Positions 27,326 to 37,800 of a stretch of DNA of 64,000 nucleotides are shown one piece after another. The position numbers were made by a program, and so were the translations under genes. Under the pieces are notes generated by a model. That model saw only the letters and a program-made list of their open reading frames with translations, did not search any database and was not told where the DNA came from. Source of the stretch: Nannocystis punicea (GTDB lineage: Bacteria; Myxococcota_A; Polyangia; Nannocystales; Nannocystaceae); the NCBI RefSeq assembly GCF_026965555.1, contig NZ_CP114040.1, positions 6,572,001-6,636,000 on the forward strand, in the 5' to 3' direction. The stretch's first letter is position 1, and each line of letters opens with the position of its first letter.

Positions 27326-29266
27326 TTGCGCGTCACGCGAGCCACCACCGCCCTGCTCAGCCTCGCCGTCCTGTGCGCCACCGCCTGCCGCGGCGACCGC
27401 CAACCCGGCCAGTCTCCGCCCCCCGAGACCACCGACAAGCGGGACGTCGCGCCCGCCTCGGCCCCCGCCGCCCCGGCCGGCCCGCTCGCCAACCTCGGCC
27501 CGCTGAGCAGCATGCTCGCCGACAAGCTCGACGCCCCCGGCCCCTACGACCCGCCGCGTCAGTCGCCCGGCTTCGACGCCACCAAGCCGCACTGGCTCAC
27601 CCTCGATCTCACCGGCGAGATCGGCGAGCTCGCGCCCATGTCGCTGTTCGGCGGCGGCGCCGTCATCGAGCTCCACGCCCTGCTGCAGCGCCTCGATCGC
27701 CTGGCCGCCGACGCCAACGTCCAGGGCCTTTTGGTCCGGTTTACCGACGTCGGCCTCGACATGGCCACCGCCGAGGAGGTCCGCGGCGCCTTCCTCGCCT
27801 TCAAGGCCGAGGGCAAGCGCAAGCTCGTCTGTCACGCCGACACCCCGACCAACGCCGTCTACTACCTGATGAGCGCCTGCGACGCCGTCGGCGTCCAGCC
27901 CGTCGGCGAGGTCGTGATCCCCGGCCCCATGGCCATGCCGCTGCACCTGCGCGGCCTCCTCGACAAGCTCGGCGTCGTCCCCGACTTCGTCCACGTCGGC
28001 GCCTTCAAGGGCGCGGCCGAGCCGCTGACGCGCCCCGAGCCGTCGAGGGAGATGCGCGAGACGCTGACGGCCGTGATCGACCAGGCCTACCAGACCATGC
28101 AGGCGGGGATCGCCGCCGGCCGCAAGCTGTCCCCCGAGACAGTCGCGGAGCGGATCGACCAGGCGCTGTTCACCAGCGACGGGGCGCTGGCCGCCGGCCT
28201 CGTCGACAGCGTCGCCACCTACGAGGACTTCCGGACCCAGCACACCAGCGGCGCCGCGTGGAAGCAGGTCAAGCTCAAGGACAGCCCGAGCGGCGGCGGC
28301 TTCGACATGGAGAAGCTGCAGACCTTCCTCGGCCTCGTCCCGCCCAAGCGGCCCAAGGAGCCGCACATCGCCCTCGTCTACGCGCTCGGCGGCATCATCG
28401 ACGGCCGCGGCCAGGGCACCCTGGGCGCGCGCCACCAGATCGCCGGCCGCACCCTCGCCGCCGCGATCGACAACCTCGCCGACGACGCCAACGTCGCCGC
28501 GATCCTCCTGCGCGTCGACTCGGGCGGCGGCAGCGCGATGGCCTCGGAGCAGATCTGGCGCGCGCTCCAGCGGGCCAAGGAGAAGAAGCCGATCGTCGTC
28601 TCGATGGGCGGCGTGGCCGCGTCGGGCGGCTACTACATCTCGTGCGGCGCGACCAAGATCTTCGCCCTCGCCAACACCCTCACCGGCTCGATCGGCGTGG
28701 TCGGCGGCAAGATCGCCCTCGAGGGCATGCTCGAGAAGGTCGGCATCCGCACCTTCCCGATCACCAGGGGCAAGCGGGCCGCGATGTGGTCGTCGATGAC
28801 CCCGTGGACCGAGGGCGAGCGGGCCAGCGTGCTGGCGACGATGGAGGAGATCTACAAGGTCTTCCTCGGCCGCGTCGCCAGCGGCCGCGGCAAGTCGCCG
28901 GAGGAGGTCCACGTGATGGCCCAGGGCCGGGTCTGGACCGGCGCCGCGGCCAAGGAGCGCGGCCTCGTCGACGAGCTCGGCGGCCTCACCGAGGCGCTCG
29001 CCGAGGCCCGCAAGCTGAGCGGCATCGGCCCCGAGGTCGCGCTCGAGGTCTACCCGCCCGAGCCGACGATCAAGGACATCGTCGAGGGCTTCGACACCAG
29101 CCCGGGCCTGATCCGCGCCGCCGTCGACCACGACCTCGTCGCCGGCATCGCCGCCGCCCTCGGCCAGGGCGGCGTCGCGGCCGTCTCCGGCGTCCTCGCC
29201 CAGCTCGACGCCCTGCGCGACGACCCGATCCAGACCGCCCTGATCTGGCCCGTCCTGCTGCGCTGA
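27326..29266 (+). CDS. sppA: Signal peptide peptidase SppA (67K type), lipoprotein
   Basis: 646-aa serine protease with a Ser-Lys dyad that degrades cleaved signal peptides in the envelope. Two tandem S49 domains: the N-terminal half supplies the Lys (K228 in VHVGAFKGAAEPLTR) and the C-terminal half supplies the Ser (S433 in GGVAASGGYYISCGA), as in Escherichia coli SppA. Instead of a membrane anchor helix it has lipobox ATAC (Cys21). TTG start with a strong GGAGGAA at 27314-27320, 5 nt upstream, which fixes the start. Followed directly by a seven-unit repeat array. Confidence 0.93.
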   Translation: MRVTRATTALLSLAVLCATACRGDRQPGQSPPPETTDKRDVAPASAPAAPAGPLANLGPLSSMLADKLDAPGPYDPPRQSPGFDATKPHWLTLDLTGEIGELAPMSLFGGGAVIELHALLQRLDRLAADANVQGLLVRFTDVGLDMATAEEVRGAFLAFKAEGKRKLVCHADTPTNAVYYLMSACDAVGVQPVGEVVIPGPMAMPLHLRGLLDKLGVVPDFVHVGAFKGAAEPLTRPEPSREMRETLTAVIDQAYQTMQAGIAAGRKLSPETVAERIDQALFTSDGALAAGLVDSVATYEDFRTQHTSGAAWKQVKLKDSPSGGGFDMEKLQTFLGLVPPKRPKEPHIALVYALGGIIDGRGQGTLGARHQIAGRTLAAAIDNLADDANVAAILLRVDSGGGSAMASEQIWRALQRAKEKKPIVVSMGGVAASGGYYISCGATKIFALANTLTGSIGVVGGKIALEGMLEKVGIRTFPITRGKRAAMWSSMTPWTEGERASVLATMEEIYKVFLGRVASGRGKSPEEVHVMAQGRVWTGAAAKERGLVDELGGLTEALAEARKLSGIGPEVALEVYPPEPTIKDIVEGFDTSPGLIRAAVDHDLVAGIAAALGQGGVAAVSGVLAQLDALRDDPIQTALIWPVLLR

Positions 29267-29288
29267 CCGGATCCGTGAAGACGTGTGG

Positions 29289-29382
29289 GGACATGTTCCG
29301 AAGAACATGTCCCTTTACGCATGTTCCAAAGAACATGTCCCTTCGCACATGCCCCTTCACGCATGCCAGTAGCGGCATGCTC
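29289..29382. repeat. Seven-unit 14-bp-phased decamer array
   Basis: This is the longest array in the window. Units start at 29289 (GGACATGTTC), 29303 (GAACATGTCC), 29317 (ACGCATGTTC), 29331 (GAACATGTCC), 29345 (GCACATGCCC), 29359 (ACGCATGCCA) and 29373 (CGGCATGCTC). All seven contain CATG at the centre, and every step is exactly 14 bp. Lies between convergent genes. Confidence 0.93.
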
Positions 29383-29399
29383 GATCGACCACCCCCGCC

Positions 29400-30209
29400 C
29401 TAGCCGTCGCCCGCGTCGATCACGTCGCCCTCGTCGGTGACCTCGAACAGGCGATCGCGGCGGCCGCCGTTGGCGCGCACCTGCGCCGGGGTGCCGGCCT
29501 CGTGCGTGAAGTCGAGCACGATGGTGTGGCCGAAGGGTGTCTGCACGGCGGCCAGGCCCTCGTGCGGCATGAACTCGTCGGACGCCAGCAGCAACGCGGC
29601 GAGGTCGGCGTCCCAGCGGCCCATGAGCGTCTGCCAGCGGCGCCAGCCCTCGACCTTGAGCGCGTCGTCGACGCGGGACAGCAGTCGATCCGACTGGATC
29701 TCCACCTGTCGCTCCGTGGTGGTGTCGACGCGGATCTCTGTCACCAGGCGCTGGCTGCCGTCGGCGGCCCACGTCAGCTGCGAGAAGCCGTCGAGCAGCG
29801 TCGAGTCGCCGCGCAGCGGCTCGTAGTAGATCGAGGCCAGCAGGCCGTGGCCGTCCGGCCGCGTGTACACCACCCGCATCGTCCCGCTGAGTCCGATCCC
29901 GGCGTAGGGGCACGGCGTGTCCTTGCTGCCGAACCAGATCCGCAGCGCCACCGCTCCGGGGCGGCTGATCGCCGCGCACGGCGTCACCATGGCCACGCCG
30001 GCCGCGACGGTGTCGGCGATGTCGGTGAGCTCGTCGTCGGGATCGACGGTGCCGACCAGGGCGACCACCGCGTTCTCGATCGCCATCGCGCGGCCCTGGT
30101 CGACCACCTCGACCACGGTCTGGCGCATCTCGACCGTGCTCGCGGGCTCGGGCGTGCACGCGAGCAGCGCGGCCGAGGCGGACAATGCGGGCGCGGCGGG
30201 GATGCGCAC
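29400..30209 (-). CDS. Hypothetical lipoprotein
   Basis: 269-aa lipoprotein from a GTG start; signal APALSASAALLAC with Cys at the lipobox. The body contains WFGSKDTPCPYAGIGLSGTMRVVYTRPDG and a later block GHTIVLDFTHEAGTPAQVRANGGRRDRLFEVTDEGDV; I recognise no family. Third codon positions fit the surrounding genes. Divergent from the outer-membrane-protein gene, with 99 bp between. Confidence 0.72.
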   Translation of the reverse strand: MRIPAAPALSASAALLACTPEPASTVEMRQTVVEVVDQGRAMAIENAVVALVGTVDPDDELTDIADTVAAGVAMVTPCAAISRPGAVALRIWFGSKDTPCPYAGIGLSGTMRVVYTRPDGHGLLASIYYEPLRGDSTLLDGFSQLTWAADGSQRLVTEIRVDTTTERQVEIQSDRLLSRVDDALKVEGWRRWQTLMGRWDADLAALLLASDEFMPHEGLAAVQTPFGHTIVLDFTHEAGTPAQVRANGGRRDRLFEVTDEGDVIDAGDG

Positions 30210-30308
30210 GGGCCGATCTTGCCCGCGGTGGCCCCGGCCGGCAAGCTCGCCCGCCGTCCGTCCGGCGATTGCCTCGTCGGGCCGGCCCTGCAACAGTATC
30301 CCCACGCC

Positions 30309-31160
30309 ATGGCCTCTCGCGTCACAGCCCTGCTCGCAACGCTCGCGCTCCTGTCTGTCCCGGCGAGCGCGGCCGCGGGGGTCCAGGCCCCGCCCTCGCC
30401 GCACGTCAGCAGCAGCGGCAGCGCCGAGCTGGCGCCGATGCCCGCGACCGCGCCGATCCAGGGCAACCCGCCCGATCTCACCCAGCCGGCCAGCGTCCCG
30501 GCCTGGCAGCCGCCCGAGGCCGGCGTCGCCACCCCCGCGGTGCCCGCCGCGACCGGGCCTTCGGGACCTGCTCCGGAGAACATGTCCCCAAAGCCAGACA
30601 AGGCCAAGGGCGAGCCGAAGCGCGGGCCGCTGTGGACCGAGGGCCAGCCGCTGATCGTCCGCGGCTCGAAGGTCGGCGCCTACATCGCCCCCACGTTCAA
30701 GCTGACCGGCTTCGGACGCTCGCCCGGACTGATGCTCGGCGCCGACTTCGCGGTCATCGTCAACGAGCGCTTCATGTTCGGCGCCGCCGGCACGGCCCTC
30801 GCCACCCCGCTCCCGGCCCAGCGGACCGACGACCGCACCTTCAACATGCGGACCCAGTACGCCGGCATCACGCTGGCCGTCGCGTTGCTGCAGGTCCGAT
30901 TCTTTTCGCTCCAAATCGGCGCCCTCATCGGCGGTGGACGGGTCTGCCTCAACGACGAGCGGCTCGACCGCTGCGTCAATCGAGCCGCGATGTTCGTCGC
31001 CGAACCCGAGCTCGGCCTGTCGTTCGCGCTGACTCGCGTGCTGCGGCTGGTGCTCTCCGGCGGCTATCGCTTCGCCGTCGCCCAGCCGTGGAGCGGCCCG
31101 AGCGACCGCATTCTCAGCGGTTTGACCGGCACTCTCGGCCTGCGCCTCGGCAAGTTCTGA
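30309..31160 (+). CDS. Putative outer-membrane beta-barrel protein
   Basis: 283-aa exported protein. Sec signal peptide with an AAA-type cleavage site (LLSVPASAAAG), a Pro/Ala-rich region to about residue 110, then a C-terminal part with alternating hydrophobic strands (KVGAYIAPTFKLTGF, GLMLGADFAVIV, RFMFGAAGTALAT, LVLSGGYRFAVAQ) ending LGLRLGKF, as for a small porin-like barrel. Four phased repeat units (30550, 30564, 30578, 30592) sit in the linker and encode TGPSGPAPENMSPKPDK. A TATCCC hexamer lies 6 nt before the ATG. Function unknown. Confidence 0.7.
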   Translation: MASRVTALLATLALLSVPASAAAGVQAPPSPHVSSSGSAELAPMPATAPIQGNPPDLTQPASVPAWQPPEAGVATPAVPAATGPSGPAPENMSPKPDKAKGEPKRGPLWTEGQPLIVRGSKVGAYIAPTFKLTGFGRSPGLMLGADFAVIVNERFMFGAAGTALATPLPAQRTDDRTFNMRTQYAGITLAVALLQVRFFSLQIGALIGGGRVCLNDERLDRCVNRAAMFVAEPELGLSFALTRVLRLVLSGGYRFAVAQPWSGPSDRILSGLTGTLGLRLGKF

Positions 31161-31289
31161 CAGCGGCGACAGCGTTCGATCGATCGTTCGCTCGCTCGAA
31201 CGCTCGAACAACTGGCCGCGGACAGCCGTACGCGGAGATGGCGATGAAGACGGGCTTGCTGGGCTCGCGACGGCGAGTATCGTAGAGCC

Positions 31290-32564
31290 GTGGAGTTGGT
31301 CGTGTCGTCTGAACTCGAGGCCCAGCGATCGGTCGCGCCGGAGCGTGCGCCCGTCGGCTCGGCGCGCGAGCAGGCCTTCGTCGATCTCACGCGCCTGGCC
31401 GCCACGCTGCTGGGCGCCCCGATCGTCCTCCTCGCCCTCGCCGACGACGGGTCTTCGCGCTTCGAGGCGGGCGTCGGCCTCGACGTCGCCGACGCGGCGC
31501 ACTACCTGTCCTTTTGTACATCCGTGCTCGAGCGCGTCGAGCCGCTCGAGCACGGCGATCTCGCCGGCGATCCGCGGTTCGCCGCGCACCCGCTGGTGGC
31601 CGCCGGCCCGCGCCTGCGCGCCCTCGCGGCCGCCCCCTTGCCCGGCGAGGGCGGCCGGGCGCTCGGCGTCCTGTGCGTCCTCGACGTCGTCCCGCGCCGC
31701 TTCGGCGAGGATCAGCGGCGCGGCCTGCAGGCCCTGGCGCGCCAGGCGGCGGCGCGCCTCGAGCTCGATCGCCGCGAGCGCGAGCTCGCCGAGCAACGGG
31801 CCGACCTCGCCCGCGCGCGAGACGAGGCCGTCACCTTCGCCCGCGCCAAGGACGTCTTCCTCGCCAACATGGGCCACGAGCTGCGCACCCCGCTGAACGC
31901 GATCCTCGGCTGCGCCGAGCTGCTGCGCGAGGAGGCCACCGCCGCCGGCCTCGGCCGCCTGCTGCCCGACATCCAGACGGTCGATCGCTCGGGTCGCCAC
32001 CTCGTCGCCGTCATCGACGACATCCTCGACCTCGCGCGCCTCGACGCCGGCGTCCCGCAGCTGCGGCGCGAGCCGGTCGCCGTCGCGCCGCTGGCCGAGG
32101 AGATGGAGGCTGCCGTGCGCTCGCAGCTGCGCGGCAAGCCGCTGCGCTGGCGGCTGGCGCTCGAGTCTGGCCTCGGGGACATCACGACCGACGCGACCAA
32201 GCTGCGCCAGATCTTGCTCAACCTGCTCAGCAACGCGATCAAGTTCACCGCCCGCGGCGAGGTCGAGCTGGCGGTACGGGTGGCCCGCGAGGGCGACCGC
32301 GAGTTCCTCGCCTTCCGCGTCGCCGACACCGGCATCGGCATCGCCGCCGACAAGCTGTCGCTGCTGTTCCGCGAGTTCTCGCAGGTCCACGACCCGCGCC
32401 ACGGCTACGGCGGCACCGGCCTCGGCCTCGCCATCAGCCGCCGCTTCGCCCGCCTGCTCGGCGGCGACATCCTGGTCGACAGCGAGCTGGGCCGCGGCTC
32501 CCGCTTCACCCTGCTCCTGCCGCGCGGCGAATCGCCGCACGAAGCGCCGCCGCGCCGCGACTGA
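31290..32564 (+). CDS. Soluble GAF-domain sensor histidine kinase
   Basis: 424-aa cytoplasmic two-component kinase. GAF domain at about 25-165, then a HisKA dimerisation domain with the phospho-acceptor His196 in NMGHELRTPLNAI, and a HATPase_c domain with the N box (LLNLLSNAIKFT), G1 (DTGIGI), F box and G2 (GGTGLGLAI). No membrane segment. GTG start with TATCGT 6 nt upstream. No response regulator is adjacent, so it is an orphan, as is common in myxobacteria. Confidence 0.92.
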   Translation: MELVVSSELEAQRSVAPERAPVGSAREQAFVDLTRLAATLLGAPIVLLALADDGSSRFEAGVGLDVADAAHYLSFCTSVLERVEPLEHGDLAGDPRFAAHPLVAAGPRLRALAAAPLPGEGGRALGVLCVLDVVPRRFGEDQRRGLQALARQAAARLELDRRERELAEQRADLARARDEAVTFARAKDVFLANMGHELRTPLNAILGCAELLREEATAAGLGRLLPDIQTVDRSGRHLVAVIDDILDLARLDAGVPQLRREPVAVAPLAEEMEAAVRSQLRGKPLRWRLALESGLGDITTDATKLRQILLNLLSNAIKFTARGEVELAVRVAREGDREFLAFRVADTGIGIAADKLSLLFREFSQVHDPRHGYGGTGLGLAISRRFARLLGGDILVDSELGRGSRFTLLLPRGESPHEAPPRRD

Positions 32565-32576
32565 TCACCGTGCGGG

Positions 32577-32642
32577 GGGCATGCCCGAACGGACATGCTC
32601 GATGCGGCATGTCGCAGTGGACATGTCCGTTTGTGCATGCCC
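32577..32642. repeat. Five-unit 14-bp-phased decamer array
   Basis: Units start at 32577 (GGGCATGCCC), 32591 (GGACATGCTC), 32605 (CGGCATGTCG), 32619 (GGACATGTCC) and 32633 (GTGCATGCCC). Exact 14-bp period, between convergent genes. Confidence 0.92.
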
Positions 32643-32711
32643 TTCGTTCGCCGCTCGCGGCTCTGTCCCGACCGCACGCGGCAACGTTCGCCGGCGCGTC
32701 GGCGGTCCGGC

Positions 32712-33605
32712 CTAGAAGCGGCCCTGCAGCAGCAGCCCGCCCATGGTCGGCAGGACGCGGACGCGGGCGCGCTGGCTCGTCTCCCACTCGGCAGTGGCCC
32801 GCTTGCCCTGGGCGAACGCCACCGCGCCGCCGATGATGAGGCCGAGGCCGACGACGCCCACCGCCATCATCCCGAACGCCACCCCGTTGGCGCGCACGCC
32901 GTCGGCCTTGAGGTCCTCGCGCTTGCCGCGGAGGCCGTCGCAGATCATCGTGTCGGCGTCCGGCCCGTCATCCATCGGCGAGAGGCCGCAGCCGCCCATC
33001 TCGAGCTGGTCGTAGACCCCGCCCTCACCGTTGAGCTGGTCGTGCAGCCTGGCGCCCTTGCTGGCGAACGCGGCGCTCACCGCCACGCCGACCACCGTCA
33101 GCGCACCACCGCCGCTCATCAGCCCGATGCCGAGCATCCGGCGCGACTTGCCGGGGTCGACCGGCTCGGGCGCGGGCGGCGGCGGCTCGGGCTCGGGCTC
33201 GACCTCGGGCGGCCGGATCCGCTCGATCTCGGCGTCGATCTCGGCCAGCACCGGCTTCACCTCTTCCGGGTCCGCGCCGAGCGTCGGGTCCTTCTCGATC
33301 GCGTCGACGTACTCGACCAGCGCAGTCTTGGCCGCGTGCAGCAGCTCGGGCTGCTGCTCGGCGTCGTAGAGCCGCTTGTACGCCAACCCGATGTTGTAGA
33401 GGATCAGCGGGTTCTTCGAGCACTTGTGGGCCGCCTCGAACTTCTCGATCGCGGCCTTGGTGAACTTCTGATCGTAGTCCTTGAGGCCCTCTTCGTAGAG
33501 GGCGCTCGGGTTGCGGCAGTTGGACGCGGGCTTGTCCTTGGGTCCGGCAACGGGACTCACGGCGAAGTTGGCCGCGAGCACGAGGTGGAGCGTGAGCCGC
33601 AACAT
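32712..33605 (-). CDS. TPR protein with two membrane segments
   Basis: 297-aa protein. Sec-type signal (MLRLTLHLVLAANFAVSPVAG), then TPR-like helices (about 35-140: ALYEEGLKDYDQKFTKAAIEKFEAAHK, LILYNIGLAYKRL), a Pro/Glu linker, and two hydrophobic segments (about 170-195 and 245-270) flanking a Cys-containing loop. This architecture (TPR, Pro linker, paired transmembrane helices) recurs in myxobacterial envelope proteins of unknown function. Start chosen at the signal peptide; a TATGGG hexamer lies 15 nt upstream. Confidence 0.78.
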   Translation of the reverse strand: MLRLTLHLVLAANFAVSPVAGPKDKPASNCRNPSALYEEGLKDYDQKFTKAAIEKFEAAHKCSKNPLILYNIGLAYKRLYDAEQQPELLHAAKTALVEYVDAIEKDPTLGADPEEVKPVLAEIDAEIERIRPPEVEPEPEPPPPAPEPVDPGKSRRMLGIGLMSGGGALTVVGVAVSAAFASKGARLHDQLNGEGGVYDQLEMGGCGLSPMDDGPDADTMICDGLRGKREDLKADGVRANGVAFGMMAVGVVGLGLIIGGAVAFAQGKRATAEWETSQRARVRVLPTMGGLLLQGRF

Positions 33606-33771
33606 CGGGCGCGAGGCAGACCCATACCACGGATCTTCGAGCGGCGGCGGGGTTCGACCGGCCGGCCCGCCCGCGCGCGAAAATCCCTGCGCGCCGCGCC
33701 GCCCAATCTCGCGTCCGTCCGTGGTCGACGCGCGCTGGCCGGGCTCCGGCGATCGCGTTACTGTCGCTCGC

Positions 33772-34512
33772 GTGTTGCGAGATCTGCTGCGCAAGGCGCA
33801 ATCGATCGCGGAGAAGCACCTCCCCGAGGGTGTCCGTGAGACCAGCCGCAAGCTCATCGAGCAGGTGCAGGAGCGCGCCGCGGCGCTCGGGGGGCGCAGC
33901 GAGGCCCGCCCCGAGCCGCCTGCCGACGAGGCCGCTCTGCAAGATGAACCATTGGACAGGTCCGATCCGATCGTCGTCGTCGTGTTCGGCTACCCCGGCG
34001 ACGCCGCCACCGATCGCGTGTGCGCCGTGTTCACCGCCGAGGGCGCCCCGTTCCGGCGCATGAACCTGCACGATCAGCCGCAGGCCGCCCGCCAGATCGC
34101 CGGCGTCACCGGCGTGATGGCCCCGCCCTACGTCTACGTCCGCGGCCGCTTCTGGGGCGGCGAGGGCGAGATCGACGGCCTGCGCGCGCTCGGAGAGCTG
34201 CACACGGTGGTCGCCGGCGACCTCGCCGGGCTCAGCGACGAGGCGCGGCGGATCGGCAAGCTGCGCGAAGAGTTCGACGACGGCCTCTCTGCAGAGAACA
34301 TCGTTTTCCGACTCCGCCGCGGCCACATCCTCACCCTCGACGACCTCGACTGCTGGTTCGAGCCAGGTCCCGAGGGACAGGGCCGATTGTTCTACGAAGG
34401 CGCCCCTCGCCCCGCCGACGAGCTCGAGCAGGTCGCGGCCGAGATCGCCGCTCGCCACGCCGCCGGCGACCTGCGCGCGGTCTGGCGCTTCGAGCCCGCA
34501 GTGTCGATCTGA
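33772..34512 (+). CDS. Glutaredoxin-like protein lacking the redox cysteines
   Basis: 246-aa protein. Residues about 60-145 look like a glutaredoxin fold: strand IVVVVFGYPGDAATDRVCAVF, then PFRRMNLHDQPQAARQIAGVTG, the cis-Pro region APPYVYVRG and GEIDGLRALGEL. Where glutaredoxins have CPYC this protein reads GYPGDA, so dithiol chemistry is not possible at that site; one Cys remains in RVCAVF. The C-terminal 100 residues (EEFDDGLSAENIVFRLRRGH...) match nothing I know. GTG start with TACTGT 7 nt upstream. Possibly a binding or scaffold version of the fold. Confidence 0.68.
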   Translation: MLRDLLRKAQSIAEKHLPEGVRETSRKLIEQVQERAAALGGRSEARPEPPADEAALQDEPLDRSDPIVVVVFGYPGDAATDRVCAVFTAEGAPFRRMNLHDQPQAARQIAGVTGVMAPPYVYVRGRFWGGEGEIDGLRALGELHTVVAGDLAGLSDEARRIGKLREEFDDGLSAENIVFRLRRGHILTLDDLDCWFEPGPEGQGRLFYEGAPRPADELEQVAAEIAARHAAGDLRAVWRFEPAVSI

Positions 34513-34825
34513 CAGCGAGTCTCTGCGACGCCCCGCGGCGGCAGTGCATGGAGCTGCGGCCGCGCGAACCCTGATGAAGCGGTAAGCGGCGCAAGTCGGA
34601 TTGCGGAGAGAGGAGCCCTCGCGGCCGCATTGCCGCCTCGAGGTGGCAGATACGGATGAGCCGAGGTCTGCGAGCACGCGGATGTCGAATCGCGGTCGCG
34701 CCGCGAGACTCGCGACATTCGCGACTTCGGTCGCCTGTCCCATGGTCCGAAGGACTCGCCTCGAACCGCGCCCCCCCGGAGGCCCACGAGACCCGGTCCT
34801 CGACGATTTTTCGCCCCGGCGGACG
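34513..34825. other. Gap before terminator, nothing recognised
   Basis: About 310 bp after the glutaredoxin-like gene with short frames on both strands that show no domain and weaker codon bias. No 14-bp repeat array here, unlike most gaps in the window. Confidence 0.4.
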
Positions 34826-34828
34826 CAA

Positions 34829-34862
34829 AAAAAGAAGGGCCGCGAGAGCGGCCCTTCTTTTT
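34829..34862. terminator. Bidirectional intrinsic terminator
   Basis: A 13-bp stem pairs 34831-34843 with 34848-34860 around a GAGA loop (core AAGGGCCGC/GCGGCCCTT), flanked by A-runs on the left and T-runs on the right. Read on the minus strand it ends in seven Ts and terminates the Ton/Exb/thrombospondin cluster; read on the plus strand it ends in five Ts. It is the clearest intrinsic terminator in the window. Confidence 0.93.
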
Positions 34863-34881
34863 GTCAGGCGAGTCGGTCGGC

Positions 34882-37800
34882 TCAGCCGCCGGTGGTGGTC
34901 GTCTCGCCGCCGGTCGACATCATCGTGTCGGTGCCGGTCATGCCTGCGTCTTCGGACAGGTCACCGCACTGCGAGAGCAGGCGCGGCGCCACGTCCACGC
35001 CCCACACGCCGTTGCAGTACTGGCCGTGGGTCGGCCACACCTTGTTGTTCGCGTCCTTGAACAGGGTGTTCTCCGGGTCGAACGCGAACTTGCACAGGTC
35101 GCACGAGTCGCCGATGCCGTCGAAGTCCTGGTCGCGCTGCGGCAGCGTGCACATGAACTTGTACAGCTCGTTCGCGTTGCCGTTGATGGTCGGGCTGTCG
35201 AGCGAGAGCGGCTGACCGGCCTCGGCGCAGCCCGGCGGCAGGTTGACAACGCCCGGGATGTCCCGGACCTTCTGGGTCAGCGGACGGCACTTGTCGGGGC
35301 CCTCGCCGCCGCAGTCGGCCTTGAGCGGGACGAACAGCGGGGGCTTGGGCGGCTCGGAGCCGTCCATCGCCATCGACCACGCCTCGCGGGCGGCCTGGTA
35401 CTCCATCATCAGGCGCTCGACCTCTTCGCGCTCGAGCGGCATGCCGTCGGGCATGAGGCGCGGGGCGTCGAGCGTGTCGGTCGGGAACACGGTGGTGCAG
35501 CACATGCCCGACGGCGCGATCTTGTCGTAGAAGGCGATCGGCCGCGCGTCCGGGTTCTCGAAGCACTCGTTGTTGGTCTCGCAGTTGAAGCCGACGAAGT
35601 CGCCGTCGAGGTCGTTCTCCTCCGACATACCCATCTGGATCTGCTGCGGGTTCTTGTCGAACGGGCAGGTGTCGCAGATGTCGCCGACGTCGTCGCCGTC
35701 GAAGTCCGAGTGGTTGCTGCAGAACCCGGCCGCGCAGGTCACGTCCTCGCCACCGCAGTCGGCGTCCTCGGTGCAAGCCTTGACGCGCTGGCGCGGGCAC
35801 CGGTCGTCGCCGTTGGCGACGCCGTCCTGGTCGAAGTCGTCCTCGAGCCCGAAGCCGACCGGACCGGCCGCGCCCTGGCCGGGCATCGTGATCAGGTCGG
35901 CGCACGCGTCACCGATGAAGGGAGCATCGTCGTTGTCGACCTGGCACTGGCTGTCGTTGCTGAACGGGACCGGGTCGCCGATGCTCGCCGCGGTCTGGTT
36001 GGGCCCGTCGCCGAAGTCGCCGCAGTTCGCCACGGTGATGCAGTTGTCGCAGACGTCGCCGATGCCGTCGCGGTCGAAGTCGGAGTTGTCCGGGATGTTG
36101 CGGACCTTCATCTTCTCCGACGCCGAGGCCATCGCCGCGTTCTTGTTGTACGTGTCGACCGGGCGCGTGCAGAAGTCGCACTCGTTGCCGATGCCGTCCT
36201 TGTCGGTGTCGGCGGCCGTGTTCAGGGTCGCCACCGTCGGGCACAGGTCGACGTCGTCGCCCGCCTCGTCCCCGTCGCTGTTGAGCTGCGCGGGGTTGAA
36301 GACGTCGGGCGCGTTGTCGCAGGAGAACGGGAAGCCGTCGAGGTCGAGGTCCTCCTTGCACTTCGGCGAGTCGATCTCGAAGTCGTACCAGAAGTCGGGC
36401 TTGGCGGCCTTGCCGCCCTTGCCCACGTTCCCTTCCTTGTCGACCTTCGGCATGCTGAGCACGAGCGGCATGCCGCACGCGTCCCAGAACGCGCCCGCGT
36501 AGTCGGCCGGGCGGTTCTTCATCGCCTCGTACACGTCCTCGCCGTCGGCGAGCGTGAGGCCGGGGACCTTGAAGCGGTAGCGGACCGGGTTGTCGCTGGT
36601 GTTCGGCTGCAGGATGGCGCCGAACTCCTTGGCGTCGATCTCGACGCGCACCGACCCGATCTCCTGATCGCGGACGTTGACCGACAGGCACGGGACGCTG
36701 CCGTTACCCGCCTCGAGGTCGTCGGCGGTCTTGGCACAGCCGGGGCCGCCGGCGATGAGCTTGCCCTCGACCGGCTCGTCGTCCGTGCCGCCGAGCTCGA
36801 TGATCTGGAGCTTCTCCAGGTTCGACGGGCTCATGTCGTACTTGTTCGAGAACCGCAGCTCGAAGTCGTCGCACGCGCCGATGCGCAGGTTGTTGGTCGG
36901 GAAGCCGCTGCCCGGGATGACGTGGAAGTCGGGCGTGTGGATGACGTAGGTCGACTTGCCGGACAGCGTGTTGCCGACCTTGTCGCGGATGTACTGCAGC
37001 ACCTTGCCCTGCTCGGGCTCGCTGAACACGATCTTGTAGGTCGAGCTCGAGCACATCGCGCGGTCGAAGTTCTCGAAGCTCTCGATCAGCCCGTTGTCGT
37101 TGGCGCGCCAGCCGTCCTTGATGTTGAGCGCCCCTGCCCCCTTGCCCCGATCCTCCGAGCAAGCCTCGGGGAGGCTCCGCGGCATCGAGCCGAGGTCGGC
37201 CGGCAGGAACAGCACGCCCTTGATGGCCGGGTCGTAGATCACGCCGCCGTTCTTCGAGATGAACTTGAGCGCGTACTGGCCCTTCTTGTCGTCGCGGATC
37301 GGCTTGCTGGGGTCGCCATCCTCGCGGCACAGCGACGTGACCAGGTCGGCGCAACCGGTCGCCGGCTCGTCCTCGCAGAGGCAGTTGCGGGCGGTGCTCG
37401 GCAGCGTCTCCTTGCGGTCGTAGCGGCCGATCGCCTTCACACCGGGCTGGTAGAACGGGTCGCACTCCGCCGGGAGGTTGCCCCCGCTGAGCTCGGCGCG
37501 GCAGCCCTCGACCGCGGAGATGGTGCCGCTGATGTCGGCGTCGGCGAAGGCGAAGCGGCGGCCCTTGGCGTTGTTCGCCGACTCCGACTTGGTGTTGGTG
37601 CAGGCGCCGTCAGTGCAGATCGGGTACGGGACCTCGGTCTGGAAGCAGGCGGCGACGCCGGCGCCGCTCCAGCGCTTGTCGACGCAGTAGCCCTGCGCGC
37701 CGGTGGTGATCGACTCGGCGCGGCACTCGACGAACCACTCGGCGCGGCAGACCTTGTTCTCGCACTCAGGGTCGCTGCCGCTGCACGCGGCGCCGTCCTT

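Noticed and set aside
29289..29382. CATG arrays as intrinsic terminators
   Set aside because: Units are loopless palindromes without T-runs and also occur inside coding regions. A role in termination between convergent genes remains possible but is not shown.
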